In this document: in pieces, positions 18,065 through 27,032 of the stretch
Layout: each line of letters begins with the position of its first letter
Position numbering within the stretch: the first letter of the stretch is position 1
Source: JAWWPY01 sp963822825
Lineage (GTDB): Bacteria > Actinomycetota > Actinomycetes > Streptosporangiales > Streptosporangiaceae
Length of the DNA stretch: 64,000 nt
Reading direction: 5' to 3'
Assembly: GCA_963822825.1 (NCBI GenBank)
Contig: CAWGIW010000006.1
Coordinates: 482,158-546,157, forward strand
Translations under genes and position numbers: made by a program
Notes under the pieces: generated by a model
What the model saw: the letters and a program-made list of their open reading frames with translations, nothing else
What the model was told of the DNA's origin: nothing
Databases searched by the model: none

Positions 18065-19573
18065 ATGACACGCGCCCCGCGACCTTCGCGGGCCCGGCGG
18101 CCAGGAAGAGCAAGAGCGATGGAGAAAGATGGGCTGACGCGGTCAGCGTGGCTTATCGCCGTGGTGGGCACGGCGGCCATCGCCATGATCGGTTTCTCGA
18201 CCTGGCGTTACGAGGTGGCCCTCGCCCGGGCCGCCGTCGCGCTCAACGAGCGCGCGGACGTGACGACCACGGCGGAACTCAGCACCGCCTTCTGGCATGA
18301 ACGCCAGGCGATCGACAGCTTTATCACTGCCCCGAACCCAGCGATGCTGCGCGCCGCGACCGCGCAGCACGATCAGTTCCAGCGGCTGGCCGCACAGCTC
18401 GGAGGGGCAGGCCTGGGCGCGGACGCACGATCACGAGCGGAGGCCCTGACCGCGTTTGCGCACTACTATTCCGTCTTCACGCAGGTCAGCGGCGCTGCGG
18501 GCACGACTGCTGTCCGCGAGGGCGTGGCGGCCGGCCAGTTGGAGGCCGCCGCGGCGGGCGTCGTGCCCCCCCTGGACGCACTTGGCCGCTCGGTCACGCT
18601 GCGCGCGGCGGCCACGGCGGCGGCGGCCAACTCCGCGGCGGGTCAGGCGCGCGCCATCGGGATCGCTACCGTTCTCGTCACCATCGCGATCGGCAACGCG
18701 CTCGGGGCCTTCGTGCTCCGGCTGCTGGGCCGGGCCTTCCGGCGAGCACATCAGCTCATGTCCGCGCTCGGGCGGCTGGGCGACCGGGACCGGCTTCTGG
18801 CTCAGCTCCGTTCGACGTCGGGGGTGCTGAGTGGGGTGGCCGGTGAGCTGCATGCGGCGGCGCAGAACGCGGCTGCGGTGGGCAGTGAGCAGTCGTTGGC
18901 GGTGGCGCAGACGTCGGCGACGATCGAGGAGCTGGCGACGACGGCGGGGTCGATCGCGGACAACACGCATGCGGTGGCGGAGATGGCCGAGCGGACCGGC
19001 GACACGATGCGGGACATGCAGGAGAAGGTCGAGGCGATCGCGGAGCGGGCGCTGTCGCTGGGTGAGCGGGCGCAGAAGATCGGGGAGATCCTCCAGCTGA
19101 TCAATGACATCGCGGGGCAGACGAACATGCTGGCGCTGAACGCGGCGATCGAGGCGGCCCGGGCCGGTGAGGCGGGGAAGGGGTTCGCGGTGGTGGCGGC
19201 GGAGGTGCGCAAGCTGGCTGAGCGGTCGGTGCACTCGACCGATTCGATCAGTGTGATCATCACCGGGGTGCAGGATGAGACGAACGCGACGATCATGGCG
19301 ACCGAGCAGGGCACCCGCCAGGCCCGTGAGGTCGGGGAGCTGATGGCCTCGACGGCGACCATGCTCGAGGAGTCGATCCTGGCCACCCAGCAGCAGAAGT
19401 CGGCCGCCGATCAGGTGGACAGCGCGATCCAGCAGATCCGCGACGCGGCGGACCGGCTCGCGGTGGAGCAGACGCAATGGTCGGCCACCGCCCTGCGGCT
19501 GGATGGCCTGGTCGGCGAGCTCGACAACGCACTCCGGGTGGACGAGGGAAGCGCCGTACCAGCGCCGGGCTGA
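18065..19573 (+). CDS. Methyl-accepting chemotaxis protein-like receptor
   Basis: This protein of about 502 residues has an N-terminal helix (WLIAVVGTAAIAMIGFSTW), a helical extracytoplasmic domain of about 140 residues and a second helix (AIGIATVLVTIAIGNALGAFVL). Its signalling domain contains the conserved hairpin tip INDIAGQTNMLALNAAIEAA and FAVVAAEVRKLAERS. No clear HAMP domain separates membrane and signalling parts, although a short linker (RRAHQLMSALGRLGDRDRLL) is present. The start at 18,065 is favoured by GGTAGG; ATG 18,119 behind GGAAGAG is an alternative. No cheA/cheW genes are in view, so its output pathway is unknown. Confidence 0.88.
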   Translation: MTRAPRPSRARRPGRARAMEKDGLTRSAWLIAVVGTAAIAMIGFSTWRYEVALARAAVALNERADVTTTAELSTAFWHERQAIDSFITAPNPAMLRAATAQHDQFQRLAAQLGGAGLGADARSRAEALTAFAHYYSVFTQVSGAAGTTAVREGVAAGQLEAAAAGVVPPLDALGRSVTLRAAATAAAANSAAGQARAIGIATVLVTIAIGNALGAFVLRLLGRAFRRAHQLMSALGRLGDRDRLLAQLRSTSGVLSGVAGELHAAAQNAAAVGSEQSLAVAQTSATIEELATTAGSIADNTHAVAEMAERTGDTMRDMQEKVEAIAERALSLGERAQKIGEILQLINDIAGQTNMLALNAAIEAARAGEAGKGFAVVAAEVRKLAERSVHSTDSISVIITGVQDETNATIMATEQGTRQAREVGELMASTATMLEESILATQQQKSAADQVDSAIQQIRDAADRLAVEQTQWSATALRLDGLVGELDNALRVDEGSAVPAPG

Positions 19574-19604
19574 GGGTGGCCGTCGTGGGCCCGGCGGTGC
19601 TGGT

Positions 19605-22133
19605 TCACCCGATCGGCTGGCGAGCGATGGCGGATGGTTCACGTCCAGCGAGCAGCCAGCCGACGGCCGCCGCGATGAGCGGCATGCCAACGAGGATGAT
19701 CAGCAGGTTCTCGGTGGGGACGCTGGTCAGGCCGCCGAGGCCGTCGAGCGGGTTGTCCCAGGAATAGGCGATGGCTCCGACGTAGGCCGCCACCGTGCCG
19801 AGCACCGCGCCGAGCAGGGCGAGCGCGCCCGCGGTGGCGGCGGTGATGCTGCGGAGGGTCGGACCGCTGGCCCCGGTGGCGGCCAGGGTGCGCAGATCGC
19901 TGGCTGTTTCGCTGCGGATCAGGCCGACGGTCATCGCGAGGATGCCCAGCGCCAGGACGATGCCGAACACGGTGGCCCAGTTGATGATCTCCGACGACGA
20001 TGGCGCACTGGACTTGGTCTCCACGGTCAGGCCCGCCGCGGCCGCCGCCAGCCGGGCGCTCCTGATCTGCGCGGCGGTGGGGGGGTGCGGGGTCTGGATG
20101 AACCAGCCAGACGCGCTGACCTGGAGGTGGAACTCGCGGACGGCGTGCTCGGTGATCACGGTGTTGGGTGCCGACGTACCGGACGGCAGGGCACCGACCT
20201 CCTGGATCGGTGGGTTGGCCAGGCAACTGCTGGCCGGGCAGGGGAATGACGTTGGGCCGTTGGGGCCGTTCCCACCGCCCGGCCCCCCGCCGCCCTGGAA
20301 GCCGTGGGCGTAGATGAGCTGCATCTTGGAAATGCCGGACAGCCCGGGCCGCATGGTGAGGATGTCGGCCGTGGGGCCGACCTGAGACGCGTTGATCCCG
20401 AAGGCCCGGAGGAGCTGCGGGGTGGCGACATACACCGTCCCGCCGAAGTTGCGCCCGGCCGCGGCGTGCTGGAGCGAGGCGCCCGTCGAGTCGAGCTCGA
20501 TGATGTCGTGGGAGCCGAGCGCGGCCGCGATGCCACGCGCGCTTGCCGCCATCGACCGCAGCTGGCTCCCCGTCGGCGGCCCGCTGGGGCCCCCCTTGCC
20601 CGGCGGACCCCCACCCCCTGGCCCGTTGGGCGTGTAGACGATGAGCTGGTTCGACGCCAGGTTGGGCCCGGCGTAGTCCAGGACGTTCCCGAACCGCTGC
20701 GCGGACAGGACACAGACGAGAACGGCGATCAGAATACCGAGGCTGATGGCCGCGAGGGCTGAGCCCGAGCGGGCTCGGTAGCGAGCCAGATCCCGCAGGG
20801 CCAGGCGCACCGCGATCGGGGTCCACCGGGCGAATCTGGCCAGCGTGGCCAGGCACAGCGGGGACAGCAGGATCACCGCCACGATGAGGGCGACCAGGCC
20901 GAAGACAAGCTCGGGCGCTCCGCCACCGTTCCCGTTGCTGCCGGCGTAGGACAGCAGGAACCCGGCGACCACGAAGGCAATGACACCCGGCAAAGCCGAG
21001 CGGTGCACCTGCTTCGGGGAAGCGGGTCTTCCGGACAGGGCGGTGACGACGGGAATCCTGGTGATCGCGCGGGCCGGCCGCGAGGCGGCAAAGAACGTGG
21101 CCACCACGGCCAGGACCATCGCCCCGCCGATCACTGCCCACGGCAGCTGGAACGGGCCGATCACGTGGTGGGCATCCGCCTCGACGCGCGGCCGGTAGGC
21201 CAGCCAGGCGGCCAGGCCCACGGCGGCGCCGATCAGCGCGCCGACGACACCCACCACGGCCCCGTTGGCCCGCACGACCAGCCTGACGTTCTTGTCCGTG
21301 GCGCCCAGCGCACCGAGCATCCCGAACGACCGCAGCCGGTGCTGCGCCAGTACGGTGAAGCCGCCCACCGCCACCAAGGCGATGAGGAGCATGCCGACCG
21401 TGGCCAGTGCGAGCACGATGGTCTCGGGGTTCAACGGGTTGGCCGCCGCCGCCGACGCCGGAGTCTGCACGTTCGGGCCGAGGGAGGCGAGGGGCACCCC
21501 GGGCGCGTCGAACAGGACCGTGACCTGGGTCGGCGCCGTGACCTGTCCCGGCACCACGAGGGCGAACTCGTCCAGCAGGCTCTGCGGGTTCTCGACGATG
21601 CCGGCCACGCGGCGGGCCGTTCCGCCCTGGTGCCAGACGTCACCGATCTTGAGGTTGAAGGCCGACGCCACGCCGGCGGTCACGGCCACCTGGCTCGGAC
21701 CCGTGGGGTAGTGCCCGCTGACCAGGGAGAGCATCGGCTGCCCGAACGGGCCGCGGGGGTTCTGGGCGCGCAGGTCGTAGGTGCTGATCGAGCCGGGGAC
21801 GGCGACGGTCTGGTTCTCGATGACGTCGACGCGGCCGAAGCGATGCCGCAGCGCGGCGATCTGAGTGGCCAGGTGCGGGTCGGGCGCCTGGAACGTGGCG
21901 AGGTCCCGGGCGGTGCCGAAGCCCGCGCTGGCCGCCGGGGGCGTGTCGGTGGCCACCGCCGCCCCGACGGCGGTGGCGGCCACCGCGACGATGATGAGCG
22001 CCAGGACCAGCAGTTGCTGGCGCCACTCGCGGCGGAACATCCGCCACGCCCAGCGGATCACGGCGCGGCGGGCGGGAACGCCCCCGTTACCGGCTCCCGC
22101 CTGGGCCGGCCGCTCGCGCAGCGCCGTGGTCAC
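19605..22133 (-). CDS. FtsX-like permease of an ABC exporter
   Basis: This 842-residue permease starts at GTG 22,133, overlapping the ATPase stop by four bases (GTGA), which shows tight co-translation. The layout is one N-terminal helix (LLVLALIIVAVAATAVGAAVA), a large periplasmic domain, three helices (LALATVGMLLIALVAVGGFTV and following), a second block of helices, another extracytoplasmic domain rich in Gly/Pro, and three C-terminal helices. It is a duplicated FtsX/MacB-type mechanotransmission permease of the type found in actinomycete peptide-sensing or drug-resistance systems. It likely acts as a dimer or pseudo-dimer with the adjacent ATPase. Confidence 0.9.
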   Translation of the reverse strand: MTTALRERPAQAGAGNGGVPARRAVIRWAWRMFRREWRQQLLVLALIIVAVAATAVGAAVATDTPPAASAGFGTARDLATFQAPDPHLATQIAALRHRFGRVDVIENQTVAVPGSISTYDLRAQNPRGPFGQPMLSLVSGHYPTGPSQVAVTAGVASAFNLKIGDVWHQGGTARRVAGIVENPQSLLDEFALVVPGQVTAPTQVTVLFDAPGVPLASLGPNVQTPASAAAANPLNPETIVLALATVGMLLIALVAVGGFTVLAQHRLRSFGMLGALGATDKNVRLVVRANGAVVGVVGALIGAAVGLAAWLAYRPRVEADAHHVIGPFQLPWAVIGGAMVLAVVATFFAASRPARAITRIPVVTALSGRPASPKQVHRSALPGVIAFVVAGFLLSYAGSNGNGGGAPELVFGLVALIVAVILLSPLCLATLARFARWTPIAVRLALRDLARYRARSGSALAAISLGILIAVLVCVLSAQRFGNVLDYAGPNLASNQLIVYTPNGPGGGGPPGKGGPSGPPTGSQLRSMAASARGIAAALGSHDIIELDSTGASLQHAAAGRNFGGTVYVATPQLLRAFGINASQVGPTADILTMRPGLSGISKMQLIYAHGFQGGGGPGGGNGPNGPTSFPCPASSCLANPPIQEVGALPSGTSAPNTVITEHAVREFHLQVSASGWFIQTPHPPTAAQIRSARLAAAAAGLTVETKSSAPSSSEIINWATVFGIVLALGILAMTVGLIRSETASDLRTLAATGASGPTLRSITAATAGALALLGAVLGTVAAYVGAIAYSWDNPLDGLGGLTSVPTENLLIILVGMPLIAAAVGWLLAGREPSAIARQPIG

Positions 22134-22888
22134 TGGCTCTGGCCTGGCATGCGGGGGGTTCCGGAGGGGCCGCCCGGGGCCGCGCCGAGCAGCGATTCGG
22201 GGCCCGGGAGCGGAGCGGTCTGATCGGTCACGCGCCCGTCGCGCAGGAACACCACCCGGTCGGCCCACGAGGCCAGCTGCGCGTCGTGGGTCACCACTAC
22301 GGCGGCCACGCCCCGCTTGCACGCCTCATGCAGCAAGCGCATCACCTCCTCCGCGTTCACCGAGTCCAGCGCGCCCGACGGCTCGTCAGCCAGCAGCAGG
22401 CGGCGCTCCCCCACCACCGCGCGGGCGATCGCCACCCGCTGGCGCTCGCCGCCGGACAGCTGGTCGGGGAATCGGGACGCCCGCTCGGCCAGGCCGAGCC
22501 CCTCCAGTGCTCGCAGGCCGGCCACCCGGGCCTTCCCGGCGGACACACCGTCGAGTTCCAGCGGCAGGGCGACGTTCTCGGCCGCGGTCAGCCCGGGCAG
22601 GAGGTTGAAGTCCTGGAACACGTACCCGACCGCTCGCCGCCGCATCCGGGCCTTGTCGTTGCGCGACATCCCGGCCAGCGCCGCGCCGCCAACCAGCACC
22701 TCTCCGCTGGTCGGGTCCTCCAGGCTCCCGGCGATGGTCAGCAGCGTGGACTTACCCGAGCCGCTCGGTCCCATCACCGCCACCATCGCCCCCGCCTCCA
22801 CCGACAGGTCAACGCCGCGGAGTGCGTGTACCTCGGTCTCCCCCACCCCGTAGGTCTTCGATACGCCCCGCAGCTCCAGCATGCTCAT
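22130..22888 (-). CDS. ABC transporter ATPase (MacB/LolD-type)
   Basis: This 252-residue ATPase is complete: GPSGSGKSTLL Walker A, YVFQDFNLLPGLT Q-loop, LSGGERQRVAIARA signature, LLLADEPSGALD Walker B and VVTHDAQLA switch His. It belongs to the MacB/LolD/FtsE-like group that powers FtsX-type permeases. It lies between the PadR regulator (37 bp upstream) and the permease (4-bp overlap), forming the operon padR-ATPase-permease. Confidence 0.95.
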   Translation of the reverse strand: MSMLELRGVSKTYGVGETEVHALRGVDLSVEAGAMVAVMGPSGSGKSTLLTIAGSLEDPTSGEVLVGGAALAGMSRNDKARMRRRAVGYVFQDFNLLPGLTAAENVALPLELDGVSAGKARVAGLRALEGLGLAERASRFPDQLSGGERQRVAIARAVVGERRLLLADEPSGALDSVNAEEVMRLLHEACKRGVAAVVVTHDAQLASWADRVVFLRDGRVTDQTAPLPGPESLLGAAPGGPSGTPRMPGQSQ

Positions 22889-22925
22889 CCCCGTACCTCC
22901 GTGTCAGGTCTTAGCTCCAGGCTGC

Positions 22926-23507
22926 TCATCGCCGCACTCCCACCCGGCGCCGCAGCCTGGGCAAGGCGGCCGGAACCGGCCGGGGTGGATCGACGGCGGC
23001 GCGCTTGAGACGGCCGTCGGCGGCATCCAGCCACCGGATGACCGCATCGAGCCGGAACAGTTCGGCGTCGACCACCAGCGCCAGGCTCAGGTCGAACTCG
23101 GCTTCATCCTCTTTGATCCGCGTCCACTGCTGCATCAGCTCGACCAGGTACCGGCGATGGGCCTGGATCACCTCACGCACGTCGGTACCGGGCACCCGCA
23201 TCGCCACCAGCACCTTGATCACCAATTCATCGCGAGGCGGGGAGGCCAGGTCGGGCGGCGTACGCAGCCACGTGGCCAGCTCCTGCGCGCCTTCGGCGGT
23301 GATCCGGAACCCCTTCTGGGGGCCGTCGTCCATCGCGTCGTCCGATTCGACCAGCCCGTCACGCTCGAGCCGTTGCAGCGTGGTATACACCTGGCCCACG
23401 TTCAGCGGCCACACTTCGCCCGTCCTCGCCTCGAACTCCTCACGAAGCTGCAGCCCGTACTTGGGCCCCTCACTCAGCAGCGCGAGCAGGGCGTGCCGGA
23501 CGCTCAT
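22926..23507 (-). CDS. PadR-family transcriptional regulator
   Basis: This 193-residue protein begins MSVRHALLALLSEGPKYGLQL, the standard PadR start, with the winged helix continuing through NVGQVYTTLQRLERDGLVES. The C-terminal helical dimerisation domain (Vir-type) follows. It is the first gene of the exporter operon and most likely represses it until an inducer binds, as in many PadR-ABC systems. It is followed by the ATPase at 37 bp. Confidence 0.93.
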   Translation of the reverse strand: MSVRHALLALLSEGPKYGLQLREEFEARTGEVWPLNVGQVYTTLQRLERDGLVESDDAMDDGPQKGFRITAEGAQELATWLRTPPDLASPPRDELVIKVLVAMRVPGTDVREVIQAHRRYLVELMQQWTRIKEDEAEFDLSLALVVDAELFRLDAVIRWLDAADGRLKRAAVDPPRPVPAALPRLRRRVGVRR

Positions 23508-23535
23508 GACGTCACATAACTCGATAGCATGTTGA

Positions 23536-23554
23536 GCATACTACCGGGTATACA
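23536..23554. promoter_or_regulatory. Possible PadR operator upstream of the exporter operon
   Basis: An inverted repeat, ATAC (23,538-23,541), six bases, GTAT (23,548-23,551), extended to CATAC/GTATAC, lies about 30 bp upstream of the padR start. PadR proteins commonly bind short ATAC/ATGT-type inverted repeats overlapping their own promoter. The assignment is inferred from position and symmetry only. Confidence 0.4.
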
Positions 23555-23649
23555 AGGCTCCTGCGACCGGTTGCCGGACATACCCGGTGGTGCCCGGCGC
23601 GAGTCCTGGTGCCCTCCGAATGCTGCTGGCGCCCACCGGATGCTGTCGG

Positions 23650-24363
23650 TCAAGCCCGGCCGTTTCGGCCGGGGCGTGGTGGCGCCGGCCCGAGCAGGCC
23701 GGCCAGGACCCGGGCGAGGATGTCGCCGTACCGGTCGGCGGGGCCCACGGCCGGTGACGAGGCCTGCCGCAGCAGCTGGGCCAGTCGCGGGTATTCCCCG
23801 GTCGTGACGGCGTGGCTCAGGTAGCTGGCGTTTCGCTGCTGCGCGGCTGGGCCGCCGCCGAGTTCGTTCTGGACGAAAATCGCCGTGACCGCGTTGAGTA
23901 TGGCGAATGCCTCCAGCTTGGTCGCGGTGTCCGCAGGGTGCGGCTCGAGCACGTCGAGGACATGCTCGAGCAAGGTGACACCGTTGGGCCCGAGTACGGG
24001 ACGCGTCGCGACCAGGGTGGCCAGCCACAGGTGCCGCCGCATGATGGCGCGCCCCTGCTCGCCGATCCCGACGAGGTCGGCGAGCCAGTCCCCCGTCGGC
24101 GCGGCGAAGGAATAGCCGGCCGCCGTCGAGTCGGCCATCAGGTCGAGCAGGTCATCGCGGGTGTCGACGTAGCGGTAGAGCGACGCCGCACCGGTCCCGA
24201 GCTCGGCGGCGACCCGCCGCATCGACACCGCGTCCAGGCCCTCCCGGTCGGCGATCACGATGGCGGCGGCGGTGATCTCGCCGCGGCTGCGCTGCGCGGG
24301 GCGCCCCACGCTGGCGTGCTCGGGGCGCATCCAGATGACCTCGCCGGGCCGCTCCGGTGCCAT
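23650..24363 (-). CDS. TetR-family regulator (TetR_C_1-like)
   Basis: This 237-residue protein starts at ATG 24,363 (MAPERPGEVIWMRPEH). The helix-turn-helix is at about residues 27-72 (SRGEITAAAIVIADREGLDAVSMRRVAAELGTGAASLYRYV, read in parts). The C-terminal all-helical domain resembles the tetracycline-repressor-type ligand domain. An unusually symmetrical operator region lies just upstream and a broken reading frame is divergent, so it probably controls itself and the lost divergent gene. Confidence 0.88.
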   Translation of the reverse strand: MAPERPGEVIWMRPEHASVGRPAQRSRGEITAAAIVIADREGLDAVSMRRVAAELGTGAASLYRYVDTRDDLLDLMADSTAAGYSFAAPTGDWLADLVGIGEQGRAIMRRHLWLATLVATRPVLGPNGVTLLEHVLDVLEPHPADTATKLEAFAILNAVTAIFVQNELGGGPAAQQRNASYLSHAVTTGEYPRLAQLLRQASSPAVGPADRYGDILARVLAGLLGPAPPRPGRNGRA

Positions 24364-24382
24364 TCCGGCCTCCTGGTGGCTT

Positions 24383-24438
24383 GTTTGCGAACAGTGTACC
24401 CAAACACTTAGACCAGTTCGCGAACGATGTTTGTAAAC
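24383..24438. promoter_or_regulatory. Operator cluster between divergent TetR gene and broken gene
   Basis: Three related 10-bp palindromes occur: GTTTGCGAAC (24,383-24,392), GTTCGCGAAC (24,416-24,425, perfect) and GTTTGTAAAC (24,429-24,438). A perfect-arm repeat AGTGT-N6-ACACT (24,393-24,408) sits between the first two. The first two are 33 bp apart, three helical turns, so bound dimers would lie on one face. Position and symmetry fit TetR autoregulation. Confidence 0.6.
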
Positions 24439-24454
24439 CGAGGGAGGCACGACG

Positions 24455-24969
24455 ATGACAGATGGACCCGGCGCGACACGCTACGCCCGTAACGGCGACG
24501 TTGATATCGCCCTCGAGAGCTGTTCGGCGATAAGGCCGGGCTGGTCCGCGAGGTGTTCTTCGAGGGCTTCCGGCTGCTGCGGCGCCACTTCGACCAGCTC
24601 GAGGAGTCCGGCGATCCGCGCGGCGACCTGATCGCCGTCATCGAGGCCTTCCGGGAGTTCGCCCGCGCGAACCCGATGCTGACCCAGGTGATGTTCGCAC
24701 GGCCGTTCGCTGATTTCGATCCCGGTCCCGCAGAACTCGACGCCGGCCGCGCCGTCCGGGAGTTCATCGTGGCCCACGTCCGGCGCTGCACGAGCGCGGG
24801 CATCCTGGGCGGCGGCGATACCGACATCGCCCACGTGCTCCTGGCGCTCGCCCAGGGGCTGGCGGCGCAGGAGAACGGGGGCTGGCTCGGCACATCCCCG
24901 GCATCCCGGGATCGCCGCTGGAAGCTGGCCATCCACGCCGTGCTGGACGGGCTGGAGCGCACCAGCTAG
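24455..24969 (+). pseudogene. Fusion remnant: alpha/beta-hydrolase start joined to TetR C-terminal domain
   Basis: The ATG at 24,455, behind GGGAGG, opens MTDGPGATRYARNGDVDIALE, which matches the N-terminus of alpha/beta hydrolases of the 'RYARNGDVxIAY' type. At about 24,517 the sequence switches, in a different frame, to LFGDKAGLVREVFFEGFRLL, the last HTH helix and ligand domain of a TetR regulator, which runs intact to the stop at 24,969. About 250 residues of hydrolase and the TetR DNA-binding domain are therefore missing. The C-terminal fragment may still be read from an internal start but could not bind DNA. Confidence 0.7.
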
Positions 24970-25850
24970 CTGGCCGGGGCGGCCTGGGTGGCGTGGGGTG
25001 GGGTGAGGGCCCAGCGGATCGCGTGGATGACCGCGTCGGCCGCCGGACGGACCACGGCGGTCTCGGTCAGCGGCAGCTGGGGAAGGTAGAGCGGGCGGCG
25101 GGCCCATCCGGGCAGGAGTGACGTGGCCGCCGCGGCGAGCACCCCGTAGGGCAGCCGGGCCACGGCCGGCAGCGGCGGTTTGAGCAAGAGGAACCTCGCC
25201 GCCGAGCGGGCTTCGGCGGTGCCGCGAAGTTCCGTTCGGTAGTGCCTGATCCGGTCGGCGAGTTCTGCTTCGGTCCTCGGCGGGTCGGGCACACCGAGTT
25301 CCACGGCGATCCGGGCCAGGTCGGCGACGTACCCGTCACGTCCGGCCTGGTCCAGGGGATGGGCGCCGAAGCGGGCGTACGCGCGCAGGAAGCTGTCCGC
25401 CTCGGCGATGTGCACCCAGGTCAGGAGGTGCGGATCAGATGCCGCGTACGGCCGCCCGTCCGGTGCCGTCCCGGTGACCCGCTGGTGGATCGCCCGGACC
25501 CGCTCGATGGTCGCTTGCGCGTCGCTGGCCTGGCCGAACGTGGTGACGGCGAGGAAGTAGCTGGTCCGCTGCAGCCGTCCCCACGGGTCGCCGCGATAGC
25601 CCGAATGACCGGCCACCCCGGCCATCGCCAGCGGGTGCAGCGACTGCATCAGCAGGGCGCGGATACCGCCCACGAACATCGACGAGTCCCCGTGCACCCG
25701 GCGTATCGGCCGGTCCTCGGCGAACCACCGCTCGCCTCCCGCGCCGTGGATCGCCCGGCGCCGGGCCGGGCCCTCGGACCCGGCCACCCGCTCGAAAATC
25801 GACGCACCCACCCGGCGGCGGACAGAATCAGCGGCAGCCTGGACTTTCAC
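24966..25850 (-). CDS. MpaB-like oxygenase (DUF2236 family)
   Basis: This 294-residue protein shows the family core RRVHGDSSMFVGGIRALLMQSLHPLAMAGV and GDPWGRLQRTSYFLAVTTFG near the N-terminus, and HLLTWVHIAEADSFLRAYARFG in the middle. His residues in these segments are thought to hold heme or metal in the family (latex-clearing-protein and MpaB relatives). The start at GTG 25,850 is chosen because a longer version would run through the LacI gene on the same strand. It overlaps the convergent TetR remnant by four bases. The substrate is unknown. Confidence 0.85.
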   Translation of the reverse strand: MKVQAAADSVRRRVGASIFERVAGSEGPARRRAIHGAGGERWFAEDRPIRRVHGDSSMFVGGIRALLMQSLHPLAMAGVAGHSGYRGDPWGRLQRTSYFLAVTTFGQASDAQATIERVRAIHQRVTGTAPDGRPYAASDPHLLTWVHIAEADSFLRAYARFGAHPLDQAGRDGYVADLARIAVELGVPDPPRTEAELADRIRHYRTELRGTAEARSAARFLLLKPPLPAVARLPYGVLAAAATSLLPGWARRPLYLPQLPLTETAVVRPAADAVIHAIRWALTPPHATQAAPAS

Positions 25851-25900
25851 CAGCCCATTATCCGCCGGGCCGGCCCCCAGCCGCGCAGCGGCCCCGGTGA

Positions 25901-26905
25901 TCAGCCGCGCGGCGGCCCCGTGCTGTCCCGGATGACCAGCGTCGTCGCCAGCTCGATGTGATGCGGCTCCGCGGCGCCGGCCAACGCGTGCGACCGCAGC
26001 ATGCGGAAGGCCGTCGCGGCCATCGCGGCGAGCGGCTGGCGGACCGTCGTCAGGGCCGGCGTCGCCCACGCCGCCACGGGGACATCGTCGAAACCGATGA
26101 CGCTCATGTCGCGTGGGGCCCGCAGGCCCCGCTCGCCCAGCGCCTGGAGCACGCCGAACGCCTGGCTGTCGTTCCCGGCGACGATCGCGGTCGGCGGCTC
26201 GGGCAGCGCGAGCAGCAGCCGCGCCTGCCGCTTCCCCCCGGGCGCGGAGAACTTGTCCCGCCGCACCAGCGTCTCGTCCGCTGGCAGCCCGGCCGCCAGC
26301 AGGGCCGCGTGGTAACCGGCCAGCCGGGCCCGCCCTGACCACAGCTCGGCCGGGCCGCCGATGACACCGATACGGCGGTGACCGAGTTCGACGAGATGGC
26401 GGGTCGCGGTCATGCCGCCCTGCCAGTTGGTCGTGCCGACCGACTGGATGCCGTCGCCGGGCTCCTCGGGCGGGTCGATCACTATCAGCGGGATCCGGGC
26501 GGCCGCCAGCCGCTGCAATTCCTGGCCGCGCGGCAGGTGCAGGACGCACAGCGCTCCACCGGTGCCCCGGGCCGCCGCCCGGCCGAGCCAGCGGGTGAAC
26601 TCATCCGGGGCCGCCACGGTGGTCACGATCACGCTGGCCCCGGCCTCGTCGGCGGCTTCCACCGCCCCGCGGATCAGTTCCTCGGCCCAGGGACTGTGCA
26701 GGCTCCCGATAAGCAGGTCCACCACGCCGAAGCCCAGCCGGGACGCCACCTGGTATCCGCGCTGCCGCAGCAGCGCCGCGATGCGCGCCCGGGTATCCGC
26801 GGCGACGTCGGTCCGCCCGTTGAGAACCTTGGACACGGCTGAGACGGACACCCCGGCTTCGGCCGCGATGCCGGCCAGGGTGTTGCGCTGGATGCCAGGC
26901 GCCAC
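25901..26905 (-). CDS. LacI-family transcriptional regulator
   Basis: This 334-residue protein has an N-terminal LacI helix-turn-helix (NTLAGIAAEAGVSVSAVSKVLNG) with hinge, then a periplasmic-binding-protein-like effector domain (SVGTTNWQGGMTATRHLVELGHRRIGVI, AIVAGNDSQAFGVLQAL, MSVIGFDDVPVAAW). It starts at GTG 26,905. It is divergent from the sugar-catabolic operon at 27,096 and two operators are present between them, so it likely represses that operon and itself; the effector is probably a sugar or polyol. Confidence 0.93.
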   Translation of the reverse strand: MAPGIQRNTLAGIAAEAGVSVSAVSKVLNGRTDVAADTRARIAALLRQRGYQVASRLGFGVVDLLIGSLHSPWAEELIRGAVEAADEAGASVIVTTVAAPDEFTRWLGRAAARGTGGALCVLHLPRGQELQRLAAARIPLIVIDPPEEPGDGIQSVGTTNWQGGMTATRHLVELGHRRIGVIGGPAELWSGRARLAGYHAALLAAGLPADETLVRRDKFSAPGGKRQARLLLALPEPPTAIVAGNDSQAFGVLQALGERGLRAPRDMSVIGFDDVPVAAWATPALTTVRQPLAAMAATAFRMLRSHALAGAAEPHHIELATTLVIRDSTGPPRG

Positions 26906-26914
26906 AGCGGCTCC

Positions 26915-26924
26915 TTTTCGAAAC
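26915..26924. promoter_or_regulatory. LacI operator copy 1 (TTTTCGAAAC)
   Basis: TTTTCGAAAC, centred on the palindrome TTCGAA, lies 10 bp upstream of the LacI start codon. The identical decamer recurs 122 bp away beside the divergent operon. LacI-family operators are typically symmetric with a central CG, as here. Confidence 0.55.
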
Positions 26925-27032
26925 TTTTACCGGCCGGAAGGCGGACAGCGCCGTCGTGTCAGGCCCTCATAGTAGGCGAAACGCGGCTATTGACCACCAA
27001 GCCGCGCCCACTTTAGCCTGCCTGTAGAGCGA

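Noticed and set aside
18431..19690. 419-residue minus-strand frame opposite the chemoreceptor
   Set aside because: Low-complexity Arg/His/Leu composition with no domain; the plus strand has a textbook MCP signalling tip.
21003..22223. 406-residue plus-strand frame opposite the FtsX-like permease
   Set aside because: Shadow frame rich in Gly, Arg and His without a fold; the permease is continuous on the other strand.
25851..26549. N-terminal extension of the MpaB-like gene through the LacI gene
   Set aside because: The extra sequence is an out-of-frame reading of LacI, Arg/Gly-rich and without homology; the start at GTG 25,850 gives the normal length.
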